Positions 1 through 12,855 of a DNA stretch of 64,000 bases are shown here, one piece after another (within the stretch, counting starts at the first letter, position 1; each line of letters opens with the position of its first letter). Made by a program: the position numbers and the translations under genes. Under the pieces are notes generated by a model, which worked only from the letters and a program-made list of their open reading frames with translations, was not told where the DNA came from and did not search any database. Source of the stretch: Sphagnum magellanicum (taxonomy: Eukaryota; Streptophyta; Sphagnopsida; Sphagnales; Sphagnaceae); contig CM038919.1 in assembly GCA_021904315.1 (NCBI GenBank), forward strand, positions 15,679,666-15,743,665, in the 5' to 3' direction.

Positions 1-489
1 AAACAAAGACTACAATTGACACAAGCATTCATGTTTGTCCTTCATCAAAGGTCAACAAAAAATGTAGGAAATTGTAAAGTAATTGATCCCTTACAACATG
101 TTAATTTCTAAACTTGCAAATCAATGCCACTTAAGATTGGAATCCAAGTAATGTTCAAAAGTTAAAACTCTAAATGGCATAAGGGTTTATGTTTGGTCTT
201 CATAGTACCATGTGACAATCTTTGGAACAAAAAAATAAAATTATATTTCTTTCATTTATAACACGTAAGATGTTTCATACCAAAAACTATCATCCAAATG
301 GACCATCTACTTAACCCTACCACTATCTCTTTCAAAAACATCTTTGATGCTTAAAATAGACACACATTCATGCGCCTCCAAACTCATTAAACCTAATGAA
401 TCAAAACTTTGGTGTCAAAATATGAATAATTTGAGATGAATGTATTTATTCCACATGCCACCCACATATGCCAGATGTCATACATTCTA

Positions 490-2345
490 TAATACAAAAT
501 TAAAGTCAAATTTATACTTGCCAATATGGTAGATGAAAAATATGTTTTTCCTCTTTACACCACGGACATGAACAAGATTGTTTGTATCATCTATTGCCCG
601 CATTGCTTTCCTATTCAACCATTCTTTACATTCTTTTGCCCTTGTTAAACAATCAATAGCATAAACTTGTGTTGGTGCAAGTTTATGCAGTGGATTCCCA
701 TTAAAGGCAATGCCATTTCTTCTATACAGGTGCTGCTTACCAAGGTAACATCAATGTCCTTGACACATATTCTTCTTCAATTGGGATGAACATCTTGTCT
801 CCACATTTGGACCACACAAAGGGTAGGTCATATAGCCCTTTACTTGACACCCTACAAACAAACCATATGCAAGGTAGTCATGGTTGCTCTATATGCAAAT
901 CGCTCTAAGCACAAAACTTTGAAATCCTTGCGGCCTTGTCAGATCAACTATAGGTACCCTTGTCCATGACTTTTCCAGCTCCACAACCAATGGTTCCAAA
1001 TAGACATCAATGTTATCATTTTTCACTAATTCTTTCCCTGCTATTAATAATGTAAAACATCACCAAAAAAATGTTTAGTTATCAACCAAGGTGGTAGGTT
1101 GTAATTTAGGAGAAAGACTAGCCAAGTAGAATGATTTGTTGACAAGTCAGCATATGGATTCACCCCATCAAAGGCTAATCCCAACCTAATGTTTTGTTTT
1201 TCAACTTCTACGTTAGGCCAAGTGTTGTCTACATGTGTCCATACCTTTGAATCACAAACTGAGCGCGCCATTCCATCTTGGCTCTTGTTTGCATCATGCC
1301 AAAACATCAACTTTACTAGTGAAAAACATTTGAATATACATTTTAAGTGGGAAATCAAGGGGAATTGGCAAATGACCTTGCAGGAGACACAATCTAACCC
1401 CTCAATAAAATGAAACCTTTTACATTTTGGATAAGGTATAACATTGCTTAATTCCTTTCTAAACAAGACACCTATTGTAACAAACATGGATGGAGTTGTA
1501 ACTCAACCCCAACCATTGGACTACCCTCTTGACTTGGGCATGGTGTTATCCTTAAGGAAAAGGTTGCTTTTGAACAGTGTAAAAGGTTCATTAGCAAATA
1601 TGTTACTCACACCATGTGTAGTTATGGTATTCAATAATAATAACATGGCAATAAGGCGGTTAGTGGGACAACCTTCATAAAGTGGGGTGCGAACCTCTTG
1701 GAACATTTCAAACATTGTCTACTCTAATCTACTTCCTAATCGTTGTCCCCATTTGGAAGCTCATTGTCCAGACTTGTATTATCTTCCTCGTCATTTAGAC
1801 TTTCATCTCGATGTGTTCTCCTTTCATGCCTAGGCAAGTCCTTCCCATTGATCCCTTGTAACTCATCAAACCTTCCAAGAGCTTCCATTACCATTCATCC
1901 CATCTCAATATCTTGGTCAAGGCCCATTGTTGGGTTTGCTTCATTTTGGTCCCATTCTAGGTCTTGGTTGTTTGTAACTATTTATGCTACATTGGCTGCC
2001 TTTTAGATCAAAATGAAAAAAACATAAGTGAACACATATGGAAGCAAATTCTCTCAATAACAAGATGTCCACATTATTCCAACCAGCCTTCTAACAAGTC
2101 AAAATTGAAACATGGTTTTTACAACAAGTCTTGATGGTATAAATGATTTGTACATCAAATTGACCCTAACATTATAGGGTTGGTGTGAAGATAATGATAA
2201 CCAAATCTTCTAAAATGGTCCCTTATTGTGGACCTTAATACAAGCCTCCCACCTCCACAACACCAATTGCATGGGCACTTGTATTTTACTAATCCCATTT
2301 GATCGGCAATGGCCTCATCTTCCTTATGCAACTTCTCTCCTCATG
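490..2345 (-). pseudogene. CACTA (En/Spm) TNP2-type transposase relic
   Basis: Minus-strand translation matches the Transposase_21/TNP2 family of CACTA DNA transposons, whose product excises and reinserts the element in the nucleus. In reading order: a Cys-rich segment near 2280-2190 (KCPCNWCCGGGR, then TIRDHFRRFGY), an acidic linker near 1990-1740, PLYEGCPTNR and HGVSNIFANE near 1690-1600, then the best block at 1400-1060 with WHDANKSQDG, NIRLGLAFDGVNPY and STWLVFLLNYNLPPWL. Further on come NIDVYLEPLVVELEKSW, a GCQVKGYMTYPLCG segment and YRRNGIAFNG, ending near 500 with GVKRKTYF. The order agrees with the family. Several frame changes and stops separate the blocks, so it is not expressed as one protein. 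No terminal inverted repeat was found on either side, and the element probably continues past the window start. Family assignment is strong; exact boundaries are not. Confidence 0.8.
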
Positions 2346-5300
2346 TTTTTGAACATCTTGTTGCTTCCACAAGCATGGTGGGTTCCATGACTTCAATGTC
2401 CTTTTGAACCACAAAAAAATACTGAATTGCTTGAACTAATTCATTGTGAATTGTTGGTAGTTAACCTTCCAACAATGCATAAAAAGGAAAAATAATTCAA
2501 TAAACCTTGTCTTTAGAAAAGAACTACAAGCATAATCACTTAGTGTACACACCTTTATAACACATGCTTTGACAAGGGTTTTTTGCTATTGCCATTTGCA
2601 TTAAAAACATGGCCAGCAAATGGGTCGTCTACTGTTGTTCTCTTTGCATCAAACTAGCTTATATCCCTTGATTTTTGGGCAACAAGTTGGATGTGGAGGA
2701 ACTCATCTTGTTGATTCTTGGGTGGCCAATTGGCTCTAAACAATTCATGTCCCTTGATTTGTGGGCAACAACATGGCTGTAACATGGCATTCAATATGGA
2801 TCCAACAAGATGCCATTTAACTCTGATCCAATATAATATGCAACTATTCATCACATTTACACAAGAACTACAACCCATATGTCTATAAGTCATAGCAAAG
2901 TAAGATGGAAATAAAGACCATTAATGACCTAAGGAGTCTTACAAACATGTCCATAAAAAACAACACAAGGAGTCTTATAACACATGGAGCTCAAAAAAAA
3001 CAAAAGGAGTCCAAAATATGCATAACCATCAAAACATGTACAGATGCCTCAAATTACACACATCTGTCTCAAAGTAAACCATGCAGAACATCTTTAACAA
3101 GTGTGTAGGGCATACCACTCTCCATCCGACGCTCACAAAGGCTCTCTGTCTCAGAGCAGTAACCATCATCCTCTCCAAACAGAAGGAGGTCATGGATATT
3201 CCTCACCTCACGAACTTCTTCCACTGGCAACATATGTAGTGGATGCACGCCTAACACATCCTATTCACCTGCAACATCATCAAGGACTACAACCTAACGC
3301 TCCCAAATGTCGCATGTCAATACAGCTCCAACGTCTCATCTACAACCAATAATCAATTAGTTGATGTGCCAGCCACATCATTTTTGGCTACCTAGTGGGC
3401 AAACCAAAACGCGTTAGAGCTAGTTAAGGCATTCCAAGCCTTCAATACAAGTCTGGCCTCCTACAGGATATTAATGACTTTGAAATCATCTAGGTAGGGG
3501 CCATCCAAAAGTAGGGGCCATATCATGGCAGGCAAAACATCGTCATTGACTACAGGAATGAATGACCCTTCACAGTAATGTGCCCGAGCTACTGTTGCTC
3601 GGGTGCTACTTACACACCGACATGAAGCTAGTGACTTTCCATTAAGCTAGCATTGTTTAGCCCTCTTGTTGTTTCCCATTTGTGCACATCATGGAGCCTC
3701 CATCAAATCAACATTAAGTTTTTGATGCATATTCCTTATTTCTGCCATGTCCAAGGAGCTGCATAGCATGTTGGGGAATCTGTCCTACATACCTTGTGTA
3801 GACCTTGTCCCTACAAAGTCTGTAATGTAAATGAAGGTGTGTAATAGGTAGGGTCTGCCCAAATGATTTAGGTGACAAAATGCAAATCAATTTCCTACTG
3901 TTGCCCTGCCATGTTTAATAAAGGTCATGCTCCAATTTGGCTAACATCAAATTATTGTGTGTAGATGTCTATCAATATATGAAACATATCACAAGTGGGT
4001 CTCAGACATGATATCGGCATTGTACATTTGGACTAACAACTAGAGGTCTAAAAATGAACCAACCACAAGTAAGCCACTTTAGAAACCCATCGTAACATGG
4101 GCTCTTCTTTTAAGACATCAATCCAGTAAAAAGCCAGACCAACTTTGAAATCAATGTCAAAAGTAGTGAAGGATCAAGCAATAAAACATGGCAAATGAAT
4201 GACAACAGTGACTTTTCAAATAAAAAAGGAATTCAATGACAAATAGACTCAAGCACACTCGAAATGAAATGTAGGTGAGGAAGGAACTTAATGGCCATTA
4301 AATGGGTAAAATCAAGGAATTGCAACAGCCCTTGGGTGAACCCACACTGGATGTACCCTGGAAAAACTAGGGAAATTCTATTAAATTGGAAACCCAAATT
4401 AAGGTGCCTCTAACCACCAACATTAAACTGGGAGTAATTCCCATGCCATAGAAAATGCCTAACAATGTCATCCAGAATGGAAGTTGGAAATAAAACAATA
4501 CCATTCTAACAATCCATGTAACATTCATCCAGCACCATTTGGCAAAAGCAAAATTTAGAAAATGGGTCCAATCTTGAAATGTTCATAAGTTCAAATTTGG
4601 GCAAGACAAGGTCATAATGTGATACCTCCTACACTGACACATGCATTGCTTTCAATGTGAATGCCAGGGAAGCTTCCATTACTCCCCAGTGCCTCCATGA
4701 GCTGTTGACAACGAGTAATGAAAAAAATACCCCTAATAGGTGGAAATATCCAAAATGTGGTGTTAGCACACCAATATCGTTATGTGCATAATGAGAATAG
4801 TTAAGCCATAATCTTGTGAGCAACCTTTTGTTACTCACAAAGTACCAAACTTGGGCCTTGATGATGAATATCCATGGGTAAATGCCATTGCTCCCCACTA
4901 AGTGAACATTAGCTCCTCATAAAAAATGTAGATATGCAATCATAAACTGTTGTAATTGCAAGTGAATTTCTATGTTCAAATTTACATCCCGAGGTCATAC
5001 ACTAGTGGCTCAACATTGGTTACTTCATCCCCATTACAGAATTTGAAGGAGATGGGCACCAAATAATATCATGCAAATTAAACTGCGCCATTATGCAAAT
5101 AATGCCATACACATCCACGCAAAAGGAATGAACTAGATGGACAAAATTTGGCATCTCTGCCAACAACTATACAACCAAGATTTCTAAAGATGGTGTGCAC
5201 AACACCATAAAATCCCAGCAAAAGGCACTGAGATTTTGCAATGGTTGGATATTGGACCAGAGAAAAAGAAGCCAAACAATAAATGGACTCTGTCACAAAA

Positions 5301-7455
5301 TAGGACAAACCATTAACAAAATTCTGTTTGCACTGTCCATACAAGGAAGATGGCATTTTGTAAGGGAGCTATTTGCAAAACAAGGAATTTCAAAACAGGC
5401 CAATATTGTAGTAGAATCAATATTGAACATACACTAAGCTACAATTGCATGAATTAGGAGATTGTTGGGCAAAGATAGAATGTATTACATACTGGGGTCC
5501 GTGCAAGGGGTCGTGTTTCAAGAATCTTCTCCTACTATCAAGTTCAAACCTGAACACCCAATTGCCACAAGGGGCAATTTTTTCATTCACGATGTCTATT
5601 CAATTCACCCATCTCTGATGAATAGTAGTGACCTCTTTCATAGAGCTCTTGAAAGCTAGCTCTTCATACTAATAAATTAAACCTAATTCATCATGCATTT
5701 GTATGCAATAATTGAAGAAAAATACCTTACTTGAATGTAATTCACCTCCAAGAGCTCAACAATGGCACGGCAACCAAAAGCGTCAAAGGATCATTTGCAA
5801 CTCAATAGGAACATAGCAACATCAAACACAAGATTGAAACCTAAAAGTTTGATGGTTGCAAGACATTGTTGATGAAAACAAATGAAACATGTTTCATCCA
5901 AATTCATCTATAGAGGCTATGATACTGGTACTTCATCCAAATTCATCCATATTAGCAAGATGGATGTACATGTGCATAACAAGGTTGTTGTTAAGGAATC
6001 TTTGTTTAGAACCAAATAGGCTATCATCCAAAAAAATGTGTAGAAAACATGACAATCATCTAAAGAAATAATTGATCAAATCTAGGTATAATTTATATAT
6101 GAAATAAAAGAATTTAATTATTTTCCTATATGTAGATTAGCTATATAGGGAAAACCAATAGTAGAATTTTGGCAACTTTTACCAAAAACATTCTCACTTC
6201 TAGCAATTGAATACCTTCAAAATCACTTCATTTGCAAGTTTTTAATTCATCATTTAACTTTTGGGCAAAATTTCGCCACTAAAAGAAAGGCTAGTGTAGG
6301 ACTAAACTCCAACCTTTTTTTGCTAGCCTAATATAGCCAAAATATTATATTCAATTTTTAAATGATTAAAATCCAAATTTTGGTTATTTTCAATAGCTTA
6401 AATGCGACCAAATTCAAGTAAATCCCCATTTTTTTTTACATTTTTCAAGTGAATAGCCCTAAAAAATCATGTTTTGATAGAAATTTACATTCATATTAAG
6501 ATTATAGCCAAAATCGGCTAAACATTGATGGGGATCATCACCTATTTGGCTATATCACAATTTTGAAAAAAGGAAATTGCTTAACTTTAATTTCTGAACC
6601 TAGATGTCCAAGTGCAATGATGTTTGAAATTGTTACTACCTGAAATATGGTGTTAGGCAATGAACCATGTGAGGAGTACGAGTGTGAGTATGATCGTTTT
6701 AGAGTTGCAAACATCGCACAAAACAACAACGTTTTACGATCTTTGAACTTACTTTCCCCCTTAAAGTAAGATTTTTCATTTACATTTTGTTACTGATGTT
6801 GTGCTTGCATGTTTACAAAGTTCCCAAGCTAAGCATTGCTTTCATTGTTTAATTCATTTTACTTAGGGTGTGTTCGCTTCCAAAGGTACATCAATTTTGT
6901 ATTTTTCAAAACTTGGGTGTCACAAAATGTTGACCACTTTCATAGAGCTCTGCATAACAAAACATTGTTTTATTTCTTAAGTTAGTTATAAACTCTTTAC
7001 AAGGAGTCGAAAAAGGTTGCAATGGCAAAAGAACTTCTTGCCCTTGATGCTTACAGGAAAAACCCACACTAAAGCTTGCAACATAACAACCCTAAAACCT
7101 TTGAAACAATACAAAAAATCTCATTTCAAGTCGTGGTCAAAAGGCTTTTGGTTCAGGTGATTCTAAGTTCTTGCCACCACCTGAGCAAGCTTCCTTAAGT
7201 TCATCAAAGGAAGGAAGCCCTCTAGCTCTTGAGTTGCAACATTGGACAGGGTGCCCATGTTAAAAAAAAATGCAAGTTTTTTAACAAGCCATCTATTTTG
7301 AAAAAGTTAATAGATTGTGCTAGGGTTGTTTGGGTCCATTGAAGGTGTTTGAATTATTAGTTGTTGGCCTCTTCAAACCACTACAAACAAATGCATTGTT
7401 GATATGTAGAAAGGTGATAAAAAGTCTTCAATGGACTTAATACCATCTTCAAAAT
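2346..7455. other. AT-rich intergenic stretch, no recognisable gene
   Basis: Short open frames occur on both strands (for example minus strand at 2654-2893 and 5078-5356), but none matches a family I recognise. The minus strand near 3350-3600 reads through about 60 codons in a coding-like way and may be a further decayed part of the upstream CACTA element, which I cannot prove. No LTR pair, TIR pair or RNA gene was seen. Confidence 0.4.
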
Positions 7456-7609
7456 CACTACAACAAAAGGTGTCCCTGTACGCCAAGTGATTTCACTGGA
7501 TTTCAAGTGAATTCATTAGTTGTAGTGAATAGGGACCAATGAAGAAGCAGTGAATTCATTGGTCTAGTGAACGAGGACTAGTGACCTGCACCCACATTTT
7601 GTAGTAGTG
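7456..7609. mobile_element. CACTA-type miniature element (MITE-like), 154 bp
   Basis: The left end reads CACTACAACAAAAGG and the right end, reverse-complemented, reads CACTACTACAAAATG, giving imperfect terminal inverted repeats of CACTA type. A 3-bp AAT target duplication flanks it exactly (7453-7455 and 7610-7612), the duplication size known for CACTA elements. The interior has no coding capacity and carries several AGTGAATTCATT / AGTGAA motifs in both orientations, resembling subterminal transposase-binding repeats. It would need a transposase supplied in trans, and a TNP2 relic lies 5 kb away, but I cannot link the two. Confidence 0.8.
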
Positions 7610-7612
7610 AAT

Positions 7613-9499
7613 GTCCCATTTGTGACTATGTAGAGTGGAGGGGTAAGAGAAGTTATTATTGAACTTGTGCATGATTTGAAAAGGTATCCCATTTGTGTTG
7701 CAAAATTGTGAAAGAAAGGCAAGAAAGGCTTATCATGGACTGAGCAACTTTTTGAAAGGTCTTAAAAATGTTGCAGAGTTGGAAAGAGGTTTGAAAAGGT
7801 GATGTGAGATCTGGTGAAGACAATTTCAGATTCCCATATGGGTTGCAAAATGTAGGATGTTTGATTTGTTGATTGGAGGTCCATAGGTGTGATTTGGAGG
7901 TTTAGTTTGTTCAAAGGGGATTTGTCTTGATTTAAATATGGTGTATAATAGCTATATGGATTTTGGCAAATGCATTGACTTTTTTTACTAGTAACATACC
8001 CTATGTAAATAAGGGTGCCAATGTTAATAGAAATCTCCTAGTCAAATGTTCATCTTATCAAAACTCAAACATGGGAAACCAATTCTGAGTTTATATTTGC
8101 AAGACTGTAGTTTGCAAGCAAAGGATAGTACTATGTGTTCATTGACCATTTTGGTCAGATTTGGTTACCAATTGGTAGGAATTAAATCAATCCTAGTTTT
8201 GACCCTTTTGCATCTCTTGGACATAAAAACAATGACTAGATATATAATTGAAATTCCATGGTAAGTTGTGAGTTAGCTTGTATGCTCAATGTAGCAATTT
8301 GTACATGCACCTTTTAATAATTGACTGCTAGACCTTGAACCTTAAGTTTCTAAACTCATGAATTGTGCCCAGCTAAAACAGTTATAAATTCTATTATTTA
8401 GAGCAGAAAAAACCACTTTCAGTACATAGAATAGACCTGAAATCATTCAAGCTAATGAAGGGGGGGGTAAGGTGTCATATAAAATTAATCTCCCTTGTTT
8501 GATGAAGTATTGCAAATTCTGAATATTGATAGGTTATTGAGTGTATTGAATGAGAAGTTACATTGTATCTAGGCTTGTCATAACACTTTTTAAGTTGGTT
8601 ACCATATTCACCCTTGATGATAATGGTTGCATGTACATTGGGTTGGGTGGAAACATCCTTGGGTGGACCACTAGGAACCACCCACCCAAAAAGTTCAAGA
8701 ACCCTAGCTTCATTTTTTGTTTCAAAATTCTTTTTTTTCTTATTGGTTGCAAGACCCATCACCTTTTTTGTTCATGAAGTCTTCATTAATGTTTCTACTC
8801 TTCTTTTTTCTATTGTGATCTATTTTTCATTTCTATGTTTCAAACTTGTGTTAAAGTTGTTGCTAATCCTATAAGGCACGCCTCTCTTTTTTGCACATAG
8901 AAGGTGATGAATTTGGGTTTGCACATGAAGTATCTTCCATCCATAAGGATCTCAAGTTTGTTTGTACAACTCTTCCTTATACTTTCTTTTTTTAAGTCTA
9001 CTAATTTTGACAATTCCAGCAAACTACACACCTTGTTGCCACAAGTTTAACCACACTTAAGCTTGTTCGAGTTGAATCATTGTGTGGTTCACAGTATATG
9101 AATGGCAAAGGTATTAGCTATAATTATATGAATTACATGGTTCTAACACGTGAATTGGATACATGAAATTCCACGATTTTCATTTACCAAAATAGATAAC
9201 ATTTTATTTTGGTTTTATGTTATTGTTGTAACTTCTAGGTGAAATATGATGATTTGAATGAAAACATCAATTTATAATACTTCATCAATGTGCAAGGGTT
9301 GTGCGAGACAAGCAAGGATGCATTCAGTTTAGGGGAGTCAAATGTACCAACAATATAAATTGTGAAAACTTTTAGTTTGTGATTTGACAAAAATGGCTGG
9401 AAATACAAATAAAATACAACATTGAAGTTTGGAGTTTGTTTGTGTTATAGTAGTAAAAAATAGTTGCAATATCCAAATTAATTGGGTTGCTTATGCATA
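7613..9499. other. Intergenic stretch
   Basis: AT-rich with homopolymer runs (a G8 run near 8460, T-rich tracts near 8720). Overlapping open frames at 8475-8874 on both strands are short and match nothing I know. No repeat ends or RNA genes recognised. Confidence 0.4.
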
Positions 9500-12400
9500 C
9501 ACTAGTAGAAACCCCCCCCCCCTTTTGCAATTACATTTTCAACTATTGTTCAACTACAAACATAGTTGCAAATTTTTTTTACAATTGGGAAATGTTTTTG
9601 ACAATTGCAAACCAACAAAGTCAATAAGTTTAAGTTGAGAGTGTCATTACAATTGAAAGTGTTTGCCACATGTCAATATCCTAACAATAGCCACTACATG
9701 CCACTACTTACCATTTTAGTAGCAAAATGTTTTACCAATCTGGTTAAAGGATGTTGTCAACTACCCTTGCATGGTGGATGAACTTCATCTACTAACTGGG
9801 CATGACATCAGTAGACATTTAGTTGTAATTTTGATTATGTTAGATGTATGCAAGTTGGAGTGTTTGTCTAATAGTGAGGTGACGCATGGCACACTCGTAA
9901 CCCTAAACCAATAGTCGACTTAAAATAAAGGATTAGTTGGAAAGTTGACTATGTTACAAGTATGATGAGAAAATCATTTGGCCAATAATGAAATAACACA
10001 TGGTGATTTGATATGTTTATTGGATCAATTGAGGCATAGTAGAAATTGAGTTGCAAGGTTGACTATATCACAACTACGTTTGTGGAGTGTTTAGGCTAAT
10101 AGTGGGGCAACACGTGGCACTTTTTATTGTGCACCATGTTGCAATTTCAAGAAAAATCAAACGGATGGCTAGTAATGAAGTGATGCGTGGCACACTCATG
10201 CCCCCATAATAAGAGTTGAGCAATAGTAAAAATTTAGTTGATAGGTCAACTAGATTTAATAATAATGTTAAGGCGTAAGGTGCATCAACAGAGTTGTGAA
10301 AGGAGTCAAGCTTAAGTACAAAGCCTAACTAATATAATGGGAGATATATGTAAGAAAAGAGGTCAAAATTAATTACAAGGAAGTTAACATGTTTATTTTC
10401 TTTTGTCATTATAGTTGATGTTGAGTTGACCAATGGACTATAATGCAATTGGCATTAAGTTGAATCTTTATTGGAATAATTATAGTATATGAACCATGCA
10501 AGCTCAGCAAAAGTTATATAATGAAATCACTAGTACATCTAGTCTACATTCTTATCTTCAAACCTCAATTAAAGGGAATTCGAGATGCAACACTCCATTG
10601 ACTCCTATAGTTAGTTGCAAATATGTAACTTCCTACTTTAGTTCACTTTCAATCTAGGTTAGTAGCCTAGAACCAAACAAGCCCACATACCAACCATTGG
10701 AAGTGTGTAGTTGTAACAAAATCTATTATACTCCAATAGGGGGACAACTCCAAGGACAAAGATTCCATGCCCTTGATGATAAACCTCCATGAACAATGTC
10801 TTGCAACCATCGCACAAAGGTATTAGGGTTTCCACAATTCAAACAATACAAAAAAATTGCAATGTTCAACAAAAATGCAATCATGTGTTACTAATTGGCT
10901 ATGATGTGAAATCTTGGATATGTAAGATCCACCTTTTCAAGCTACTAAAATCAAGGAGGCAACTATTATCAAAAACAACCTCACCTTGTAAACTAAGTCT
11001 AAAACTGCATATACGTCCTGCAAAAGCATTTACAAACTATGTACCATCTTGGAAATTATTAATGTTCCACAAAATCTCTTAAACCAATGCAAATGCTTTA
11101 AACTTTCATTGGCTTGCAAATACCTTTCATCAGTTGGGTAATCTACAATAAAGTGTTGGCATATCATCAGATCCAAGCATTATTTATTCAAACCTTTTAC
11201 TCGTATTTACTTAAATATTTTTAAGAAGAGTAATAATTCATCCACATAGCCTTGATATCATTGTTCCCAAATACCTTGCACATGCTTACTAACCCCAAGA
11301 CCCCACCAACATTGGGCATAATATGCATTAAATTCAATGAAAATTACACACCCTACTAAGCACAAACAATCATAAGTAAGACAACTAACATGCATCAAGC
11401 TAGATGAAGCTTGCTTGCCTACTAGTCACCATGGCCCCTAGCACTAAAAAGATAATTAATATAAAAAAAATATGGATGAATCTCAAGTTAATTTTCCAAA
11501 TGTTATATTAAATATATTCAACACTAAAAGTTAACAAAGAAATGTTTGTGGAGTTATGGCAATAAACTCACAACATATTTTTAGGCCATGTATAGTTCCT
11601 ACATTGCACCAATGTCCAAGGCCCTCCTAGACATAATCAACCAAAAACATTCATGGTATAATAGCCTACAATCCAAAAGAATATTCCCTTATTGAACTTG
11701 GATTAATATTCTCTCAGTACCATTAGTGACAAATTTATTTGGCTTCTCTTTTTAAAACTAGAGGTAGATGTCACAAAACTCTTGCTAGACTCCATCATGT
11801 TGAATTTCTTCCATGGCAAGAGGCTCCTAAGAAAATAATCATAGAAGAATTTTGGGCCATCAATGATCCCAACTAGCCTATCATGTCCCAAGTCCATGTC
11901 TTTTTAAATAGATGGCCATCAATGAATGAAAGGCTTCAGTAAGAAGCTCAACAAAAGTTTGGGGACACTTATGGCATGATCTTCACAAATGTCAATGTCT
12001 GGCACAAGAACATATTGAAAAAATACTACCCAATGAGCAAATGCATGAGAAGGTGATAAGCAACACACCATTGACAATTCATTGATTGAAAACAACTTTG
12101 AAGTTTCATTACGTTTATTGACTCAAACCTGCCAATGGTTCAATCTCAATGACATCTCACTCAAATTGCACTCATGCAATCATAACAAAGTTTGACCATC
12201 TAAACCCATAATAGTTGTCAAGATGGATGGATGCAAAAAACTACATCTAAGAAGCACAACCAAAAAATACAAAAGAAATCTAAAGTTTACAAATTGATAC
12301 TTATCCTTCATTGATGTGGAACAAATTTAAAGCAAAAAGTTGAATTGCAAAACAAAAAACTACATAATATAGTAAAGATAAAACATTGAAGTCACCAAGG

Positions 12401-12855
12401 ACATTAGGTGCCTCCATTATTATGAGTAGATGAAAACATGGGATGCCATGGGTTCAATGGTGTTCTCAAAACTTGTACCACAATTTTGAGACACATCATT
12501 CTAGTCACTGATGTGAGCATGAATAATAGTACCTACCTTTTCTAGGATTTGCACATTTGGTATAATGCAGTGTTTTTAAGAGACCCCCATTTGTTCCATT
12601 CACCCTTGCTCTCTAGATTGTCACAACCTAGCATGTCAAAACAAATGCAAAGTGAATTTTCCAATTAGTTATCCTTTGAAGATACCATATGATGTGAATA
12701 ACATATTTCTAAACTATTTTCATGAAGCTGCAAATTATTTTCATGAATCACTAGGATTAGTTTACAAGTTTTGTCCATAGAACATTAGATTGGCATAACA
12801 TTGTTGAAATAACAATAATTTCTATTTTTGCATGTTCCAACAATTTCTAGTAGTG
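9500..12855. mobile_element. Possible CACTA element, about 3.4 kb
   Basis: The left end CACTAGTAGAAA (9500) and the right end TTTCTAGTAGTG (12855; reverse complement CACTACTAGAAA) look like a CACTA terminal inverted repeat of about 12 bp. Inside the left end lies an array of imperfect repeats (9770-10262), as in CACTA subterminal regions. Against it: flanking trinucleotides (ATA left, TAA right) do not match, the inverted repeat fades after 12 bp, and no transposase-like frame was recognised inside. It may be a non-autonomous element, or two unrelated ends. Confidence 0.35.
9770..10262. repeat. Imperfect direct repeats, about 120 bp, ~4 copies
   Basis: Recurring blocks share GTTGACTAT, then ACAA-TA, then GAGTGTTT, then CTAATAGTG, then a GACGCATGGCAC-like box (for example 9845-9892, 9950-10010, 10060-10112, 10170-10200). 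Spacing is irregular and copies are well diverged. Their position just inside the CACTA-like end at 9500 fits a subterminal repeat region. Confidence 0.5.

Noticed and set aside
8475-8874. Overlapping frames on both strands near a T-rich region.
   Set aside because: Short, overlapping on opposite strands and without domains; likely chance.
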